Origin: Aphrocallistes beatrix
Taxonomy: Eukaryota; Porifera; Hexactinellida; Sceptrulophora; Aphrocallistidae
Reading direction: 5' to 3'
Assembly: GCA_963281255.1 (NCBI GenBank)
Contig: OY725499.1
Coordinates: 3,677,148-3,741,147, forward strand
DNA: 64,000 nt
Below, one piece after another: positions 1 to 10,469 of this stretch. Position 1 is the first letter of the stretch, and every line of letters begins with the position of its first letter. The notes under the pieces are model-generated. The model searched no databases. It saw only the letters and a program-made list of their open reading frames with translations, and had not been told where the DNA came from. The position numbers and the translations under genes were made by a program.

Positions 1-1
1 A

Positions 2-211
2 ACCTACGCTGATGATACATATGCACATAACAGAGATATATATCAAGGGGATGAGTATCTATATCAAGAGGATGAATATCTATATCAAGAGGATGAGTAT
101 CTATTTCAACCATACACAGAATCATGTGTACTGTACCAAACACAGCCACAATTACAGTTCAGCGAGTACAATCTAAACGGAAGTTGTAATCAATTCAATG
201 GCTCCATCTAA
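2..211 (+). CDS. 3' end of an unknown protein with a tyrosine-rich acidic repeat
   Basis: One frame is open from the window edge for 69 codons to a TAA at 209-211; the start lies outside the window. The frame contains three in-frame copies of a seven-residue unit (roughly YQ-acidic-DEYL) encoded by a 21-bp DNA repeat at about 45-111, followed by a Gln- and Asn-rich end. The repeat being a multiple of three and staying in frame supports coding. No membrane segment is present in this part. It could be the cytoplasmic tail of another membrane protein like its neighbours, with tyrosines available for phosphorylation or sorting, but that is inference. I do not recognise the family. Confidence 0.5.
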   Translation, partial: TYADDTYAHNRDIYQGDEYLYQEDEYLYQEDEYLFQPYTESCVLYQTQPQLQFSEYNLNGSCNQFNGSI

Positions 212-366
212 TATTCATGCATCAAGTTCAGTAATAGGGATCCAACAAAAAGATAGTAATGTTGATAAGTAGTTGTAACTTTATGTATCATTCTAAGTGT
301 ACCAAGAAATACCTTAATTAGAGCAACAAATATAAAGCAAATTACAGAACATTTTTTAAGAGGTTG

Positions 367-581
367 GACCATGGCAGGGGTTTATCTAGGTGCTCGGCCG
401 GCACTTTTAAGTGCCAGGCTGGTATCGTCCGAGGAGTCGAGGTGCTTGCAGTGTGATTCGATTTTGGTGCTATCCCCCCTGGAATTACAAGATAAACCCC
501 TGTTTGGGTGCCATATAACTTGTATCACCTTCAAAAAAGTGCCGGACTGGAAAGTCCTAGATAAACCCATGGACCATGGTC
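367..581. repeat. Miniature inverted-repeat element (MITE)
   Basis: The ends are inverted copies: GACCATGG, then GGTTTATCTAGG, then a GGCCGGCACTTTT-like block on the left, mirrored at 530-581. A 71-codon open frame inside it is not a gene. The remainder of 212-870 is AT-rich; the only signal is a TATATAA at 813-819, about 55 bp before the next start codon. Confidence 0.7.
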
Positions 582-870
582 ACTAAATTAATTGACAAAA
601 ATCGCTAACTAATCCGACAAATTTTCGTTTCTCAACGAGTGTGGAATATACAGCTCTATTGTACCATGGAAGTGTACATAAATCTATAGAGCAAGTCAGT
701 ATGTAGTTACGTTTGTGCTATACAAGTATTAGCTAAATTTAAACCCTGTAATCGATATAGTACAGTATAGTCTCATACTTGAACTCTCTTGAAAATTATA
801 AAGTTTTAAATTATATATAAGTGTATAAGGAGGAAATTATTGCAAGAAGGAAAATCATCTACTCGATCAA

Positions 871-1460
871 ATGGATTCAAATAAAATAGCTAATACGCAG
901 AAGAAAAAGTCTGATAACTTATACCGAGTCATCCTTTCAGTATCGTTGCCATTCTTACTCTGGCTAATGGCCATCAGATGGCTAGCTGGTTTTGGGGAAG
1001 ATCCTTACGCGTATGCTCTGGAAGGATCACACACAGAGCACATCTTAATAGACAAGCAAAGTCTCATCCAATTCAACGAAACGGTGGACTGCCCTTATAA
1101 TCTCTTTTCTGGTCACTTCAATATCCATTTCAATTTAGATTCGAAAACTAATGTTAGCATCCAGTTTTTTTTCTTTGAGGAGATTCATGATGAGACCTAC
1201 ATCACACTGATATCATCCTGCTATGCGATTAGGAGGGAGTCATGCATACTTGCAGTACCAACTCGTATCCAAACTAAATACTTGGTAGCTCAAACAGAAA
1301 AAATTAAGGATGCAACGGACGCCTCGAAAGGGAAATTCAATTGGAAGTGTGAAATTAAGTACAACACCTTCCTCCTCGGAATTCCTACTCTGTTGGCGGT
1401 GTTTATGATTCTAATAACATTGTTTGTATTTTCTTATGGACTGAATGAGCTTTTTGGATA

Positions 1461-1461
<1 letters not shown>
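871..1461 (+). CDS. Family A membrane protein, four-cysteine ectodomain (196 aa)
   Basis: Membrane protein of unknown function. A basic N-terminus is followed by a membrane segment at about 18-40, an ectodomain at about 41-165 and a second membrane segment at about 168-192, ending with almost no tail. The ectodomain has the signature shared with the genes at 2225, 9237, 46893 and 48959: a serine-leucine-x-x-F-N strand before a Cys-Pro, an S-C pair, an S-C-x-L-x-x-P motif and a terminal W-x-C, giving four conserved cysteines that could form two disulfides. NETV and NVSI are possible glycosylation sites. The start at 871 is preceded by a TATATAA at 813-819. No intron is needed. I know no matching described family. 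Confidence 0.75.
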
Positions 1462-1500
<39 letters not shown>

Positions 1501-2224
1501 GGTGCTTGCAAGGAACTCGGTTTCACTGGGCGCCGGTATTGACCAGCAAGTTGCCAAGCAAGCGAAGCCTCACTTGTCAGATTTAAAGATGAGTCATCAT
1601 TTCTTGCTTGGAATTATATTATGATATTCCTATTCTAAAATCCAATTATTCATTTCTCAAATAGAGGCCGCAACGGGCTTAAATATGTATTTGGCTGAAG
1701 ACTGATTAGTACATTGTTCGTGAAATACAGGATATTTTGGTGATGAATGTCCTTCGAAAGCTACCATAAATAAATGGATCAAACGATTCGATAATGGCGA
1801 CGAGGACTTCCAAGTTGACCCTCGCCCGACTCCTTCGTTCGTAACATCTAGCGGGTTCAAATCATTTGGCGAGGACAGACGCCCAATGCCCCCAAATGGT
1901 CTATAGATTCTAAAGTTCGGCGCTCCTGTATAGACATGTGCTAATTCATATAAATAGACACGCGAGATGTCGGCTAAAGTTCATATATATCAATATATTA
2001 ATAAATGTATGCATTACAAATGCACGGAATGTTTAGGGGTACATCCTAAAGGTTGGATAACCCTGCTAACAAGATTTAATTTAAAATAAGGGTTTCTACA
2101 TTCCTAGTAATTAGATATTTAATAGGTTAGGTTTAAATTAATATTTAAATGCATATTTATAGCATTATAGTATAGTTTTGTTTATTCATTACTCGGCCAC
2201 TGCAAATCTTAGATATTTTTTAGC
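1462..2224. other. Intergenic: ATA microsatellite, mariner scrap, duplicated flank
   Basis: An (ATA)n tract runs from about 1460 to 1497. A GC-richer piece at about 1498-1580 resembles the dispersed CGCTTCGCTTGC-type repeats found elsewhere in the window, in inverted orientation. A mariner remnant follows (separate entry). From about 2035 the sequence is the left part of a tandem duplication that recurs at about 3545. Confidence 0.55.
1655..1895 (+). mobile_element. Mariner transposase N-terminal remnant
   Basis: From about 1739 the plus strand reads GDECPSKATINKWIKRFDNG, the helix-turn-helix region typical of mariner transposases (compare 26680-26760). Upstream codons contain stops and no catalytic region remains. 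It is a dead fragment. Confidence 0.65.
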
Positions 2225-2764
2225 ATGAATAACAACATTGTCGTCATATTTTTTTGTTTGTCTGTTGTATGGTTAATAGCAATCAACTGGCTGGTTGGGT
2301 TTTGGTACGAGCCTATGAACATCGCAGCTATACATATCGAAACAATTCCAATTGACAAGCCAAGTCTTATCCAATTCAATCAACTTTCCGACTGTCCTTT
2401 TGCTTATATATCCAATCTAATTATCCGTTTCAATGTGGATTCGCATTCCAATGGTAGCATAGCGTTCACTTTCTTTGAAGAGATTCACGATGGAAATTTT
2501 TTCAAATTAATTTCCTCTTGTAATGCACTGATTGGAGGATCGTGTAAACTGGAAGTGCCAACTGATAGCGAAACGAAATATCTAGTAGCACAAACTGAGA
2601 AAATGAGGACAAGCACAGACAAAGGGAAGTTCTATTGGGAGTGTAAAGTTAATTACAGTTTCCTCATCCTCGGATTGGTAGCTATACTAGCAGGAATTAT
2701 GAATTTGTATACATCAATGTTAATAATGGTTGGATTTATAAGTTTTCATGAAATAGCTAAATAA
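2225..2764 (+). CDS. Family A membrane protein (179 aa)
   Basis: Close relative of the gene at 871, with a shorter N-terminus. The first membrane segment is at about 4-26, immediately after the start. The ectodomain has cysteines in SDCP, SSCN, GSCKLEVP and WECK contexts, and NGS is a possible glycosylation site. The second membrane segment is at about 140-170. The frame is intact. Its nearly identical twin at 3743 carries a nonsense mutation, so this is the functional member of the pair. The function is unknown; a small surface or secretory-pathway membrane protein is the most I would say. Confidence 0.75.
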   Translation: MNNNIVVIFFCLSVVWLIAINWLVGFWYEPMNIAAIHIETIPIDKPSLIQFNQLSDCPFAYISNLIIRFNVDSHSNGSIAFTFFEEIHDGNFFKLISSCNALIGGSCKLEVPTDSETKYLVAQTEKMRTSTDKGKFYWECKVNYSFLILGLVAILAGIMNLYTSMLIMVGFISFHEIAK

Positions 2765-3020
2765 TGACACATAATAACATCGTGTGGTCACAATATTAGG
2801 GCTGAAACTCCATTGGGGTTTCGTTGGGATTAGGAAATCTCATTCTACAGCTAAGATAAGAATTGACTTGGGAGTGTGTTAGAAAATTATACAGAATTAA
2901 AGAACAGTATTTTTATAAATATTAAAAGAATAAAACTATACGAGTTGAATTTTTAAATAAAGTCTCTTTTTGAACTTCACTAATGGTCCCGGGGCTAAGA
3001 GAGTACACTACATAACTCAA

Positions 3021-3121
3021 CTAATAAAGAGTCTGTTGACTCTTCCTCCTGTAGCAAGTCTCAGCCTCTTCCTTTAGAGAGGCTACCTCGCTTCCAGTCT
3101 TGTTCACTAGCTTGGTCAGGT
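3021..3121 (-). pseudogene. Duplicated C-terminal fragment of the ABCC transporter
   Basis: On the minus strand this encodes 33 codons matching the last residues of the transporter at 4542-8480, ending in the same RRKSQQTLY and stop. Only a few substitutions separate the two. It was carried along by the tandem duplication of the 3'-neighbouring family A gene. It lacks any ATP-binding motif and cannot encode a transporter. Confidence 0.85.
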
Positions 3122-3544
3122 TTATCATGATCACAACATCCATCGTTAAATCGAGAAATGTAGAATAAATTGGAATTACTTTACCTCTTTCAGTAAAGTG
3201 CGTATAATTTGATTAATTAGAATACCCACATATATATGAAAGCACAGGTGCTGCTCATTTCTACGTTCTGACTACATATTTCATTACGTGTACCTGTCCT
3301 CATTACTCTGAGGAAGACGTATTGTGTTAAAGCTGGGCTGATGGTTGAACTGGTAGAATATTACGTGAACATTTTGATAGTTATGGTTAGTGCAAAGGAT
3401 GATTATCTTCTGAAATGTAAATTGATAGTGTTTATTCGGAGACAGTAGACAAATGGAATGGATCTGGGCTATCTCGGGATTCAGCCTATCAGGGGGATTT
3501 GATTCTCGACCAGGCGCCATTTGTACCTGAGTAATTGCTGATTA

Positions 3545-4641
3545 ATTATAGTATCTCAAAAGTTGGATGAACTCTGCTGACAGACCTAACTTAAAATAAG
3601 GGTGTTGTCTAAATTCCTAGTAATTATATATTCAATAGATTAGGTCTAGATGAATATGTAAATGCATATTTATAGCATTATAGTAGTATAGTTTTGTATT
3701 ATTCATTACTCGGCTACTACAAATCTTAGATATTTATTTAGCATGCATGACAGCATTGCCGGCATAACTGTCTCGGTGTCGGTAATTCTATGGTTAATAA
3801 CAATCAACTGGCTGGTTGGGTTTTGGTAGGAACCTATCAATATCGCAGCTATACATAGTGAAGTAATTCCAATTGACAAGCCAAGTCTTATCCAATTCAA
3901 TCAACTTTCCGACTGTCCTTCTGCTCATATATCCAATCTCAACATCCGTTTCAATGTGGATTCGCATTCCAATGGTAGCATAGCATTCACCTTCTTTGAA
4001 GAGATTCACGATGGAAATTTCTTCAATATAATTTCCTCTTGTAATGCACTCAGAGGAGGATCGTGTAAACTAGAGGTGCCAACTGATAGAGGAACGAAAT
4101 ATCTAGTAGCACAAACTGAGAAAAAGAAGAAAAGCACTGACAACAAAGGGAAGTTCTATTGGGAGTGTAAAGTTAATTACAATTTCCTTCTCCTCGGATT
4201 TGTAGCTATACTAGCAGGAATTATGTTTTATATAACATTCTATTTAATAATTGTTGGACTTATAATTTGTACTGAACCTAATAAAAAGAAATTTTAATAA
4301 ATAACGACACATAAGAACATCGGTCACTATATTTAGGGCTGCAACTTCATTGGGGCTTTGAGGTTGGGATTTGGAAGTCTTAATACTAAAGCTAATATTA
4401 GAATGGTACTTGGGAGTGTGTTAGAGCATTATACAGAGTTATAGAACAATTTATTATAAATATTAAACAAATAAAACAATATAGGTTGAATTTTTGAAAC
4501 TTATAGGTCCGAGGGTAGGAAAGTAACACTACATAACTCAACTAATAAAGAGTCTGTTGACTCTTCCTCCTGTAGCAAGCTTTAGCTTCTTCCTTAAGAG
4601 AGGCCGCCTCGCTTCCAGTCTTGTTCACTAGCTTGGTCAGG
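3545..4641. repeat. Right copy of the ~1.1-kb tandem duplication
   Basis: See 2035-3121. This is the copy still joined to the complete ABCC gene, so it is likely the ancestral position. Confidence 0.75.
3743..4297 (+). pseudogene. Family A copy with one nonsense codon
   Basis: The frame from ATG 3743 aligns throughout with the gene at 2225, but a TAG at 3827-3829 replaces a tyrosine codon (TAC in the twin) right after the first membrane segment. Downstream the frame is open to 4297 with all four ectodomain cysteines and the second membrane segment preserved. The only visible defect is this point change, so it is a very young pseudogene, a polymorphic null allele, or a stop that is read through. 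Confidence 0.75.
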
Positions 4642-7600
4642 TGTCCGTTCGGATCTTGCAGCATCAGCCACGGAGTTCCGCATTCCTTCACTCTCCCATT
4701 CCCCATCACGATAATGCTGTCAGCGTCTATTATGGTGTTGAGGCGGTGAGCTATCGTTAGCACGGTGGCGTCTCTGAAGTGGGTGCGTATGATGCGCTGG
4801 ATGACGGAGTCAGTCAGCATGTCTACGTTGGAAGTGGCCTCGTCTAGCATCAGCACTTTGTTGTTGCGGACGAGAGCTCGCGCCAGACAGAAGAGCTGCT
4901 TCTCTCCCACACTGAAGTTGCTGCCCGCGTCCGACACTGCGAACTGCAACTGTCCTTCTAGTTCGCTAACTTTGTCTTTCAATTGGACCTTTTCTAGAAC
5001 ATTCCAGACGTCTACGTCTGTGTATTCGTCGAATGGATCCAGCGTGCGTCTTAGCGGGCCGCTGAAGAGAACGGGGTCCTGTGGAATGATGGAGATCTGA
5101 CTCCTCAGTTCGTGCAGTCCCACAGTGCTAATGTCGGTGCCATCGACCAGAATGGAGCCACCGGACAGCTCCACCAATCGGAAGAGAGCCGCTTGGAGAG
5201 ACGATTTCCCCGCCCCCGTACGGCCTACGATCCCTACCTTCTGGCCCGCCTTAATATTGATGTTGAGCTCCTTCAGCACTTTAGGGAGATGGGAGGAATA
5301 GCGGAGTGTGACATCTCTGAAAACTATGTCCCCACTGAAAATCTGAAACCTTTTCCCCTTCAAGTTTAATGGCGGTTCTTCTGGGAGTTTAGTGTACGCA
5401 AGGATTCTCTCCGTCGCTACCATGAACGTTTCTATCTGTGCACTGGTGCGAATGCAGAATTGAACAAGACCGGATATGCTCAGTAAGAGAGCGACGGAAA
5501 ATGCCACGCTTCTTGGATCTACGCTGTCGCTCATTATGATGTAGACGGATTGCGTCAGGAGAGTGTAGAAAGAAATGATCAGATCGATCCTTAATCCGAA
5601 CCATCGAGCTAGCATTTGGTCAGTGGTCCACACGTGATAATGTGCTTGTTGGTACGAATAAAATTTGTTGATGAGCATAGATTCTAGTTGGAGAGTGTGA
5701 ATACACGGCAGACCATGAAGAGTTGTGGAGATGTGGGTTAGGATGGGACTCTTCGCGGCTGACTCCATTCGTTTCACCTGTCTCGATATTCTCAAGTAGT
5801 AGGAGCGGTACAGGACTAGGAGTATGATGAGGATGCAAGTTGGGAAAATGACGAGCCATTGTGAGATGATGGCAGAAATGAGAGTGTAAATGAAGGCTAG
5901 AATTGTCTGTGTGAACTGGAGAACTAGAAGTGGCAGGATGTCATCTAGTGTCCCGACGTCCTTTGAGAAGCGGTTGATGATGGATCCACTTTGGTTGATA
6001 TCGAAAAAGCGCATTGGGACGCGTAATATCTTCCACAGAATCGCGTTATGAAGTCGCCGTGATGCGTTCAATAATGAGCTGTACAGCAGACTATACCCTA
6101 CGTAGTAGCATATCAGACAAAGGACACCAAGCGAAAAGTATATCAGAATTCGTTCATGGTTCGACGTGTTTGCAAGGGGATTGAAACCTGGGGAACTACT
6201 GTTTGTGCTGCCATTGAACCGAGGGATTTGACATGATGTTATGCTCGTGATGTTTACTTCTGTCAGTGCAGTCCAAAACACGAGATAGTAGTTGAGACCG
6301 ATGTCTCCTAAAAGTTGCGTCAACATGATCATGATGAGTATCATTGGACCGAATATGTGCGCTCCTTTCCAGAAATAGATCAGATATGCTTTAATACTGA
6401 CACTTCCCTTTTCATTTTTCTCCGCTGAGAGGCTATTTTCGTGGTTTTCAAGTTTTTCTAGCAAATTTTCTCTCTCAAAATCTTCCTTGGTTGGGAGAGA
6501 GATTAGAGATAAATTAAAATTCTTGTTAGCGATGTCTTTAATATCGAGTGGAGCTATATCATCGTCCAGTTGAACTGTGGTTTCTTCCTCTTTTGGCTTA
6601 GGTTCGTCCTTAACTTTCTCGAATATTTCCTTGCAAGAAGGGTTCTCGATAACTTCCTTATAGTTACCCATGCACAGTGGTTCTCCTTTATCAAGCACCA
6701 GGACGTGGTTGGAATCGTGAACAAATCGTAGCTGGTGTGTGACTAGTATGACGATCTTGTCTTTGAGAATTCCACGGATGCATTCGCTGTACAGCCTTTC
6801 TGCTACGATGGAGTCTACCGCGCTCAGTGGGTCGTCCAACAGGTAGATGTCTTTATCGGCGTAGACAGTTCGAGCCAGACTGATCCTTGCCTTCTGACCG
6901 CCACTGAGAGTTATGCCTCTCTCCCCTACCACTGTCTCGTCCCCCTTGACTAGACTCTTGATGTCATCTTCCAAACAACACGCTTCTACCACCTTACCAA
7001 ACCACACAGGGTCGAAATTAGCCCCGAACGTAATGTTCTCTTTAACGGTGTCAGAGAATACCCACGGTTCTTGAAGGGTGAGCGCTTTACTGCCTTTCAC
7101 TATCTTCGTACCATTGATTGACACATTTTCATTCACTAAACCCATCAAAAGAGAAGATTTTCCGGAGCCTACACCACCAATAATGGTCAGGATCTCGCCT
7201 GGTTTGACAGTAAAGTTAACATTTGATACGACCTGTTCATTTTTATCGTCTGTACCCCAACCACATGAAAAATTGTTTGTACACACGATGGGAGTTTCGT
7301 TTGTTTTCACATCGTTTTCTTCTTGTATCAGGAATTCCTTGCCTCCCAAAATCCACTGGACACGTTTAATGATGGAATATATCTCGGAAATGTTAATAGC
7401 AGCGACGCTTAAAAATATGTTAACTTGTCTGAAGTTTCTTAGCAACGAAATGGCTGTGAATATAGTGGCTGCTGTGAACTCTCCTCCTGTCAACGCGTAC
7501 AGTGACAGACAGACGACACTTCCTGATATGGGAGATATGATTGCAATGATAATGCTAGCTACTTTTAGCAGAGAAGATTGCAGGTATTTTCTGAATTCAT

Positions 7601-8480
7601 TTGCTCGTACAGATCCTACAAACTTTTCAACGGAATATTCCCATGCAAACGTTTTGATGATTCGCATACCTTCAATGACTTCCCTCATGATCTTGTTTCT
7701 CGAGTCCGTTACTTTACCAATCTTCAACCTGAGTTTCGTGACGTAATACCCCAATACCATACTAAGTGGAATCTGCATCAAAGCGAGAGCTGCAGCAGCA
7801 AATGCAGCCCATCCTATTTCCTTCCACAGTAAGAAGACGAATAGCACCAAAGCGTAGGGGTAGATCCATAAGTAATGTATGAAAATGATACCGAGATCAA
7901 GCTTGTAGAGACCCAGTGAGATAGGAGTTATGAGTTTCCCGTATGATATGTTGTGTATTTGATCGTGACTGAAGAGAAGTAGTCTGTTGTAGATAGCTGA
8001 AGTTAAGATGTTACGGAATTTGATTCCTGAAATAGTTAACCGTGCAAGGGCATTCTGTAGCAAGACTGATCGAGCAACGGTAATAAAGTAAATCCCTATT
8101 GCAATCCCAAATAACTTCAATATCCGATTTGAGGAACCAGTGCATTCTAAAATCCCTATGAACACTCCAACGAGAATTGGTAAGGACAAGTTAGCTGTCA
8201 CTTCAATTATGTTTAAAATCGCAGTGAAAATGAGTTGCTTATAGAAGAGTACGAAGAAAGTTTTCCAAAGTTTCGGGTTCTTACTCTTCTTCTCTTTAGA
8301 CCAAACTTTTTGGAAGTCTTCATACGCCTCTCTTGCATTGCACTCAAAATGCGGGTCTGGTAAGTCCTTCTTGGTAAACGATTTCTTCAAAGATGACTTT
8401 AAAACGAATAATTCAAGCCACCCGAATAATGGGACGCTTAGATAACTGACAATTCGTTTTAACATGGCTTCAAATATCAT
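4542..8480 (-). CDS. ABCC-subfamily (MRP4-type) ABC transporter, 1312 aa, intronless
   Basis: ATP-driven export pump of the multidrug-resistance-protein subfamily, expected in the plasma membrane and pumping organic anions or conjugates. The layout is short N-terminus without TMD0, membrane domain 1 (about 80-370), NBD1, linker (about 610-690), membrane domain 2 (about 700-1000), NBD2. NBD1 has Walker A GGVGSGKSS near 435, signature LSGGQ near 523 and Walker B LLDDP near 543, with the degenerate aspartate usual for ABCC NBD1. NBD2 has GRTGAGKSS near 1085, the ABCC4-style signature FSVGEKQ near 1187 and catalytic LDEATSNVD near 1207. A TATATAA at about 8497-8505 precedes the start. ATG 8465 is an alternative start. 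One exon is unusual, since vertebrate ABCC4 genes have many. I am confident of the subfamily, less so of the orthologue. Confidence 0.95.
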   Translation of the reverse strand: MIFEAMLKRIVSYLSVPLFGWLELFVLKSSLKKSFTKKDLPDPHFECNAREAYEDFQKVWSKEKKSKNPKLWKTFFVLFYKQLIFTAILNIIEVTANLSLPILVGVFIGILECTGSSNRILKLFGIAIGIYFITVARSVLLQNALARLTISGIKFRNILTSAIYNRLLLFSHDQIHNISYGKLITPISLGLYKLDLGIIFIHYLWIYPYALVLFVFLLWKEIGWAAFAAAALALMQIPLSMVLGYYVTKLRLKIGKVTDSRNKIMREVIEGMRIIKTFAWEYSVEKFVGSVRANEFRKYLQSSLLKVASIIIAIISPISGSVVCLSLYALTGGEFTAATIFTAISLLRNFRQVNIFLSVAAINISEIYSIIKRVQWILGGKEFLIQEENDVKTNETPIVCTNNFSCGWGTDDKNEQVVSNVNFTVKPGEILTIIGGVGSGKSSLLMGLVNENVSINGTKIVKGSKALTLQEPWVFSDTVKENITFGANFDPVWFGKVVEACCLEDDIKSLVKGDETVVGERGITLSGGQKARISLARTVYADKDIYLLDDPLSAVDSIVAERLYSECIRGILKDKIVILVTHQLRFVHDSNHVLVLDKGEPLCMGNYKEVIENPSCKEIFEKVKDEPKPKEEETTVQLDDDIAPLDIKDIANKNFNLSLISLPTKEDFERENLLEKLENHENSLSAEKNEKGSVSIKAYLIYFWKGAHIFGPMILIMIMLTQLLGDIGLNYYLVFWTALTEVNITSITSCQIPRFNGSTNSSSPGFNPLANTSNHERILIYFSLGVLCLICYYVGYSLLYSSLLNASRRLHNAILWKILRVPMRFFDINQSGSIINRFSKDVGTLDDILPLLVLQFTQTILAFIYTLISAIISQWLVIFPTCILIILLVLYRSYYLRISRQVKRMESAAKSPILTHISTTLHGLPCIHTLQLESMLINKFYSYQQAHYHVWTTDQMLARWFGLRIDLIISFYTLLTQSVYIIMSDSVDPRSVAFSVALLLSISGLVQFCIRTSAQIETFMVATERILAYTKLPEEPPLNLKGKRFQIFSGDIVFRDVTLRYSSHLPKVLKELNINIKAGQKVGIVGRTGAGKSSLQAALFRLVELSGGSILVDGTDISTVGLHELRSQISIIPQDPVLFSGPLRRTLDPFDEYTDVDVWNVLEKVQLKDKVSELEGQLQFAVSDAGSNFSVGEKQLFCLARALVRNNKVLMLDEATSNVDMLTDSVIQRIIRTHFRDATVLTIAHRLNTIIDADSIIVMGNGRVKECGTPWLMLQDPNGHLTKLVNKTGSEAASLKEEAKACYRRKSQQTLY

Positions 8481-9236
8481 TTAATAATTTAATTCATTAT
8501 ATATACTTGTGTATTACCTCAAAGCCTAACATTGTTGTGGCAGAAAGTTTTTGACCACTGATCCTTAAGAAGTTGAATAATACTTGTAATATAAACCTAC
8601 CACTTTCTATAAATAGAAGATACATAGAAAACTATATCTAATATCATTTTATATAAGAGTATACAGAAACTTGTAGACAGAGCATATACACCTGTTCTTA
8701 TCATGCATTATAACATCAGACGTATCTAACATCAAGTCACGTTATTGTATGTAAAGCGTTTAGTAATCATTAATTCTGTATGTATCATTTGTTTAAGTTG
8801 AAATGAATTTGGCGCCATTAACTTATGATTAATAAATGTTGAAATGAAACCTTAGAGGAAGAGTAATAGAATGATGTGGCATCAGAATGAAAGGAGAGAA
8901 TCAATGTGTGGGAAGATCTTATTTGCGGTGGAAGTTTATTGAGTTACTATATACGGTTAGTAGTATAAATGTGATTAGATATTAGTCTAAGAATTTTAAT
9001 ATATTTGCATAAGAATTTTAATCAATATAATAAAGTTCAAAAAGCTATAGACAGTCAGGACTCATTTTTATGGGAGAAGAAGCTATTCAGTGAATAGATC
9101 TGATTGGTTGGGCGTAAAGCAATAATAGCATTGAAAAGAAAGAACCCTTATATGTGCATGTATGTATATACTGCATTTAGTGAATGGAATGGAATTCTAT
9201 TTAATAATATGGCAAAATATTTAAAATTATATATTG
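8481..9236. other. Intergenic between divergent transporter and family A gene
   Basis: AT-rich. Apart from the probable TATA box of the transporter near 8500, I see no gene, RNA or clear repeat. Confidence 0.5.
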
Positions 9237-10004
9237 ATGTCATTCGTATGGATGGTGTCGCTATTCCAGAATTTGAAAAATAAAATAAAATACTCACGTC
9301 TACCAAAAGTCGGAATGCAAAACAGAGCATGTACAGTGTGTACCATATCTCTGATAGTGGCTAGTGTGATAGTCATTATTCCAAGTATGATCATTCTAAT
9401 TCTGGCCAAAGTGAGCGAGGAACAACCACGAGTATTTCACGCCAGCGTGCAAGAGAACGCCTCCACTCTACTCAGCTTTGATACGGCAGAATGTCCTAAG
9501 GTAGCCTACTTCTATGACAACCCAGCACAACAGAAGCTCTACCTCAGAATCTACACGGATTCTCGGGCGATAGCGGGACTGAGTCTTTCCTTCTATTCGG
9601 AGGAGAAATCTGGGAGATATTTCGGACGGTTCGCCTTATGCTATGCAATTCCTAGCTCAAGTTGCGAGCTCCAAATTCCAAAAAACACGCACTTCTACGC
9701 GCTAGTGGAAGCAGATTCAGACTTAAACAGTGAGATCTCAACCGTTATATTCAGATGGGAATGTCACTTCTCCACGAATGCACCTCTGATAATAGGAAGT
9801 GTGTTCTTCGGATTAAGCATTGGAATTATTTTAGTCATTGGGCTTTGTTGGTACTTAAAATCCAACATAATTCAACTTGCAGTCAGTACAGAAAATAGAC
9901 TCCATCTCTTGCTGAAGCAAGTTGGTGCTGGAGAAGAGAAGCGAGACCTGGAAACTCCACAGCAATACGTGTTCGAGGATCTAACCATTTCAAGTCACTC
10001 TTAG
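9237..10004 (+). CDS. Divergent family A membrane protein (255 aa)
   Basis: Two membrane segments flank the four-cysteine ectodomain of family A: Cys contexts AECP, ALCY, SSCELQIP and WECH, with LLSFD before the first. The segments are at about 35-60 and 182-205. Unlike the short-tailed copies at 871 and 2225 it has a cytoplasmic tail of about 50 residues. I used the first ATG in frame (9237); ATG 9315 would remove 26 residues, still leave the first membrane segment and match relatives better, so the true start is open. An NAS sequon lies in the ectodomain. Function unknown. Confidence 0.7.
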   Translation: MSFVWMVSLFQNLKNKIKYSRLPKVGMQNRACTVCTISLIVASVIVIIPSMIILILAKVSEEQPRVFHASVQENASTLLSFDTAECPKVAYFYDNPAQQKLYLRIYTDSRAIAGLSLSFYSEEKSGRYFGRFALCYAIPSSSCELQIPKNTHFYALVEADSDLNSEISTVIFRWECHFSTNAPLIIGSVFFGLSIGIILVIGLCWYLKSNIIQLAVSTENRLHLLLKQVGAGEEKRDLETPQQYVFEDLTISSHS

Positions 10005-10469
10005 ATTTATTTTGCTAAATTTGAGTAATTGAAAGATTAAAATACTTACTTTGATGATTTGCACTACTAACTCGATCCCCAGATTCACATTTTTCGGTGC
10101 TGTAATGATCTACAAAAAGAAATATTATAAATACGTCGCAAAATATAATAATAAACACCCTGCTTGCTCTGAGGATGGACATTAGATGCAGTTTAAGCGT
10201 AGCAAAGGATTATAGTCGCTTGAATATGCGTTAAACTCCAGATTAAACATGCATTCGAAGGGCCCTCAGGATTCCTGGGTTATTTTCGAGTGGTTGGGTA
10301 GGTTACGATACCTATTACTGTAGTAACAGTCGCATATGTGAACTCCCTTAATTCGCATAATATAAAGTATCTCTGTTATGAACACAGCTTTTGGCTACAG
10401 AAGTTCATAATAAGCGTTCTTACTGTATCTTCAGAAATACTACGATATCCAGGATAAGATTATGTATAT

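Larger units (their letters stand above)
2035..3121. repeat. Left copy of a ~1.1-kb tandem duplication
   Basis: This block matches about 3545-4641. Both contain an upstream leader with ATTCCTAGTAATTA, a family A gene, a shared 3' flank, and the last codons of the minus-strand ABCC gene. Identity stops abruptly at 3121/4641 after GCTTGGTCAGGT, which marks the duplication junction. Between the copies (3122-3544) I see no gene. Confidence 0.8.

Noticed and set aside
371-586. 71-codon open frame
   Set aside because: It lies entirely inside a MITE whose inverted ends it overlaps; no promoter or family support.
1657-1860. 67-codon minus-strand frame
   Set aside because: Antisense to a mariner remnant that makes sense on the plus strand.
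7078-7746. 222-codon plus-strand open frame
   Set aside because: Antisense to the intact ABCC transporter; a by-product of its codon usage, with no homology I recognise.
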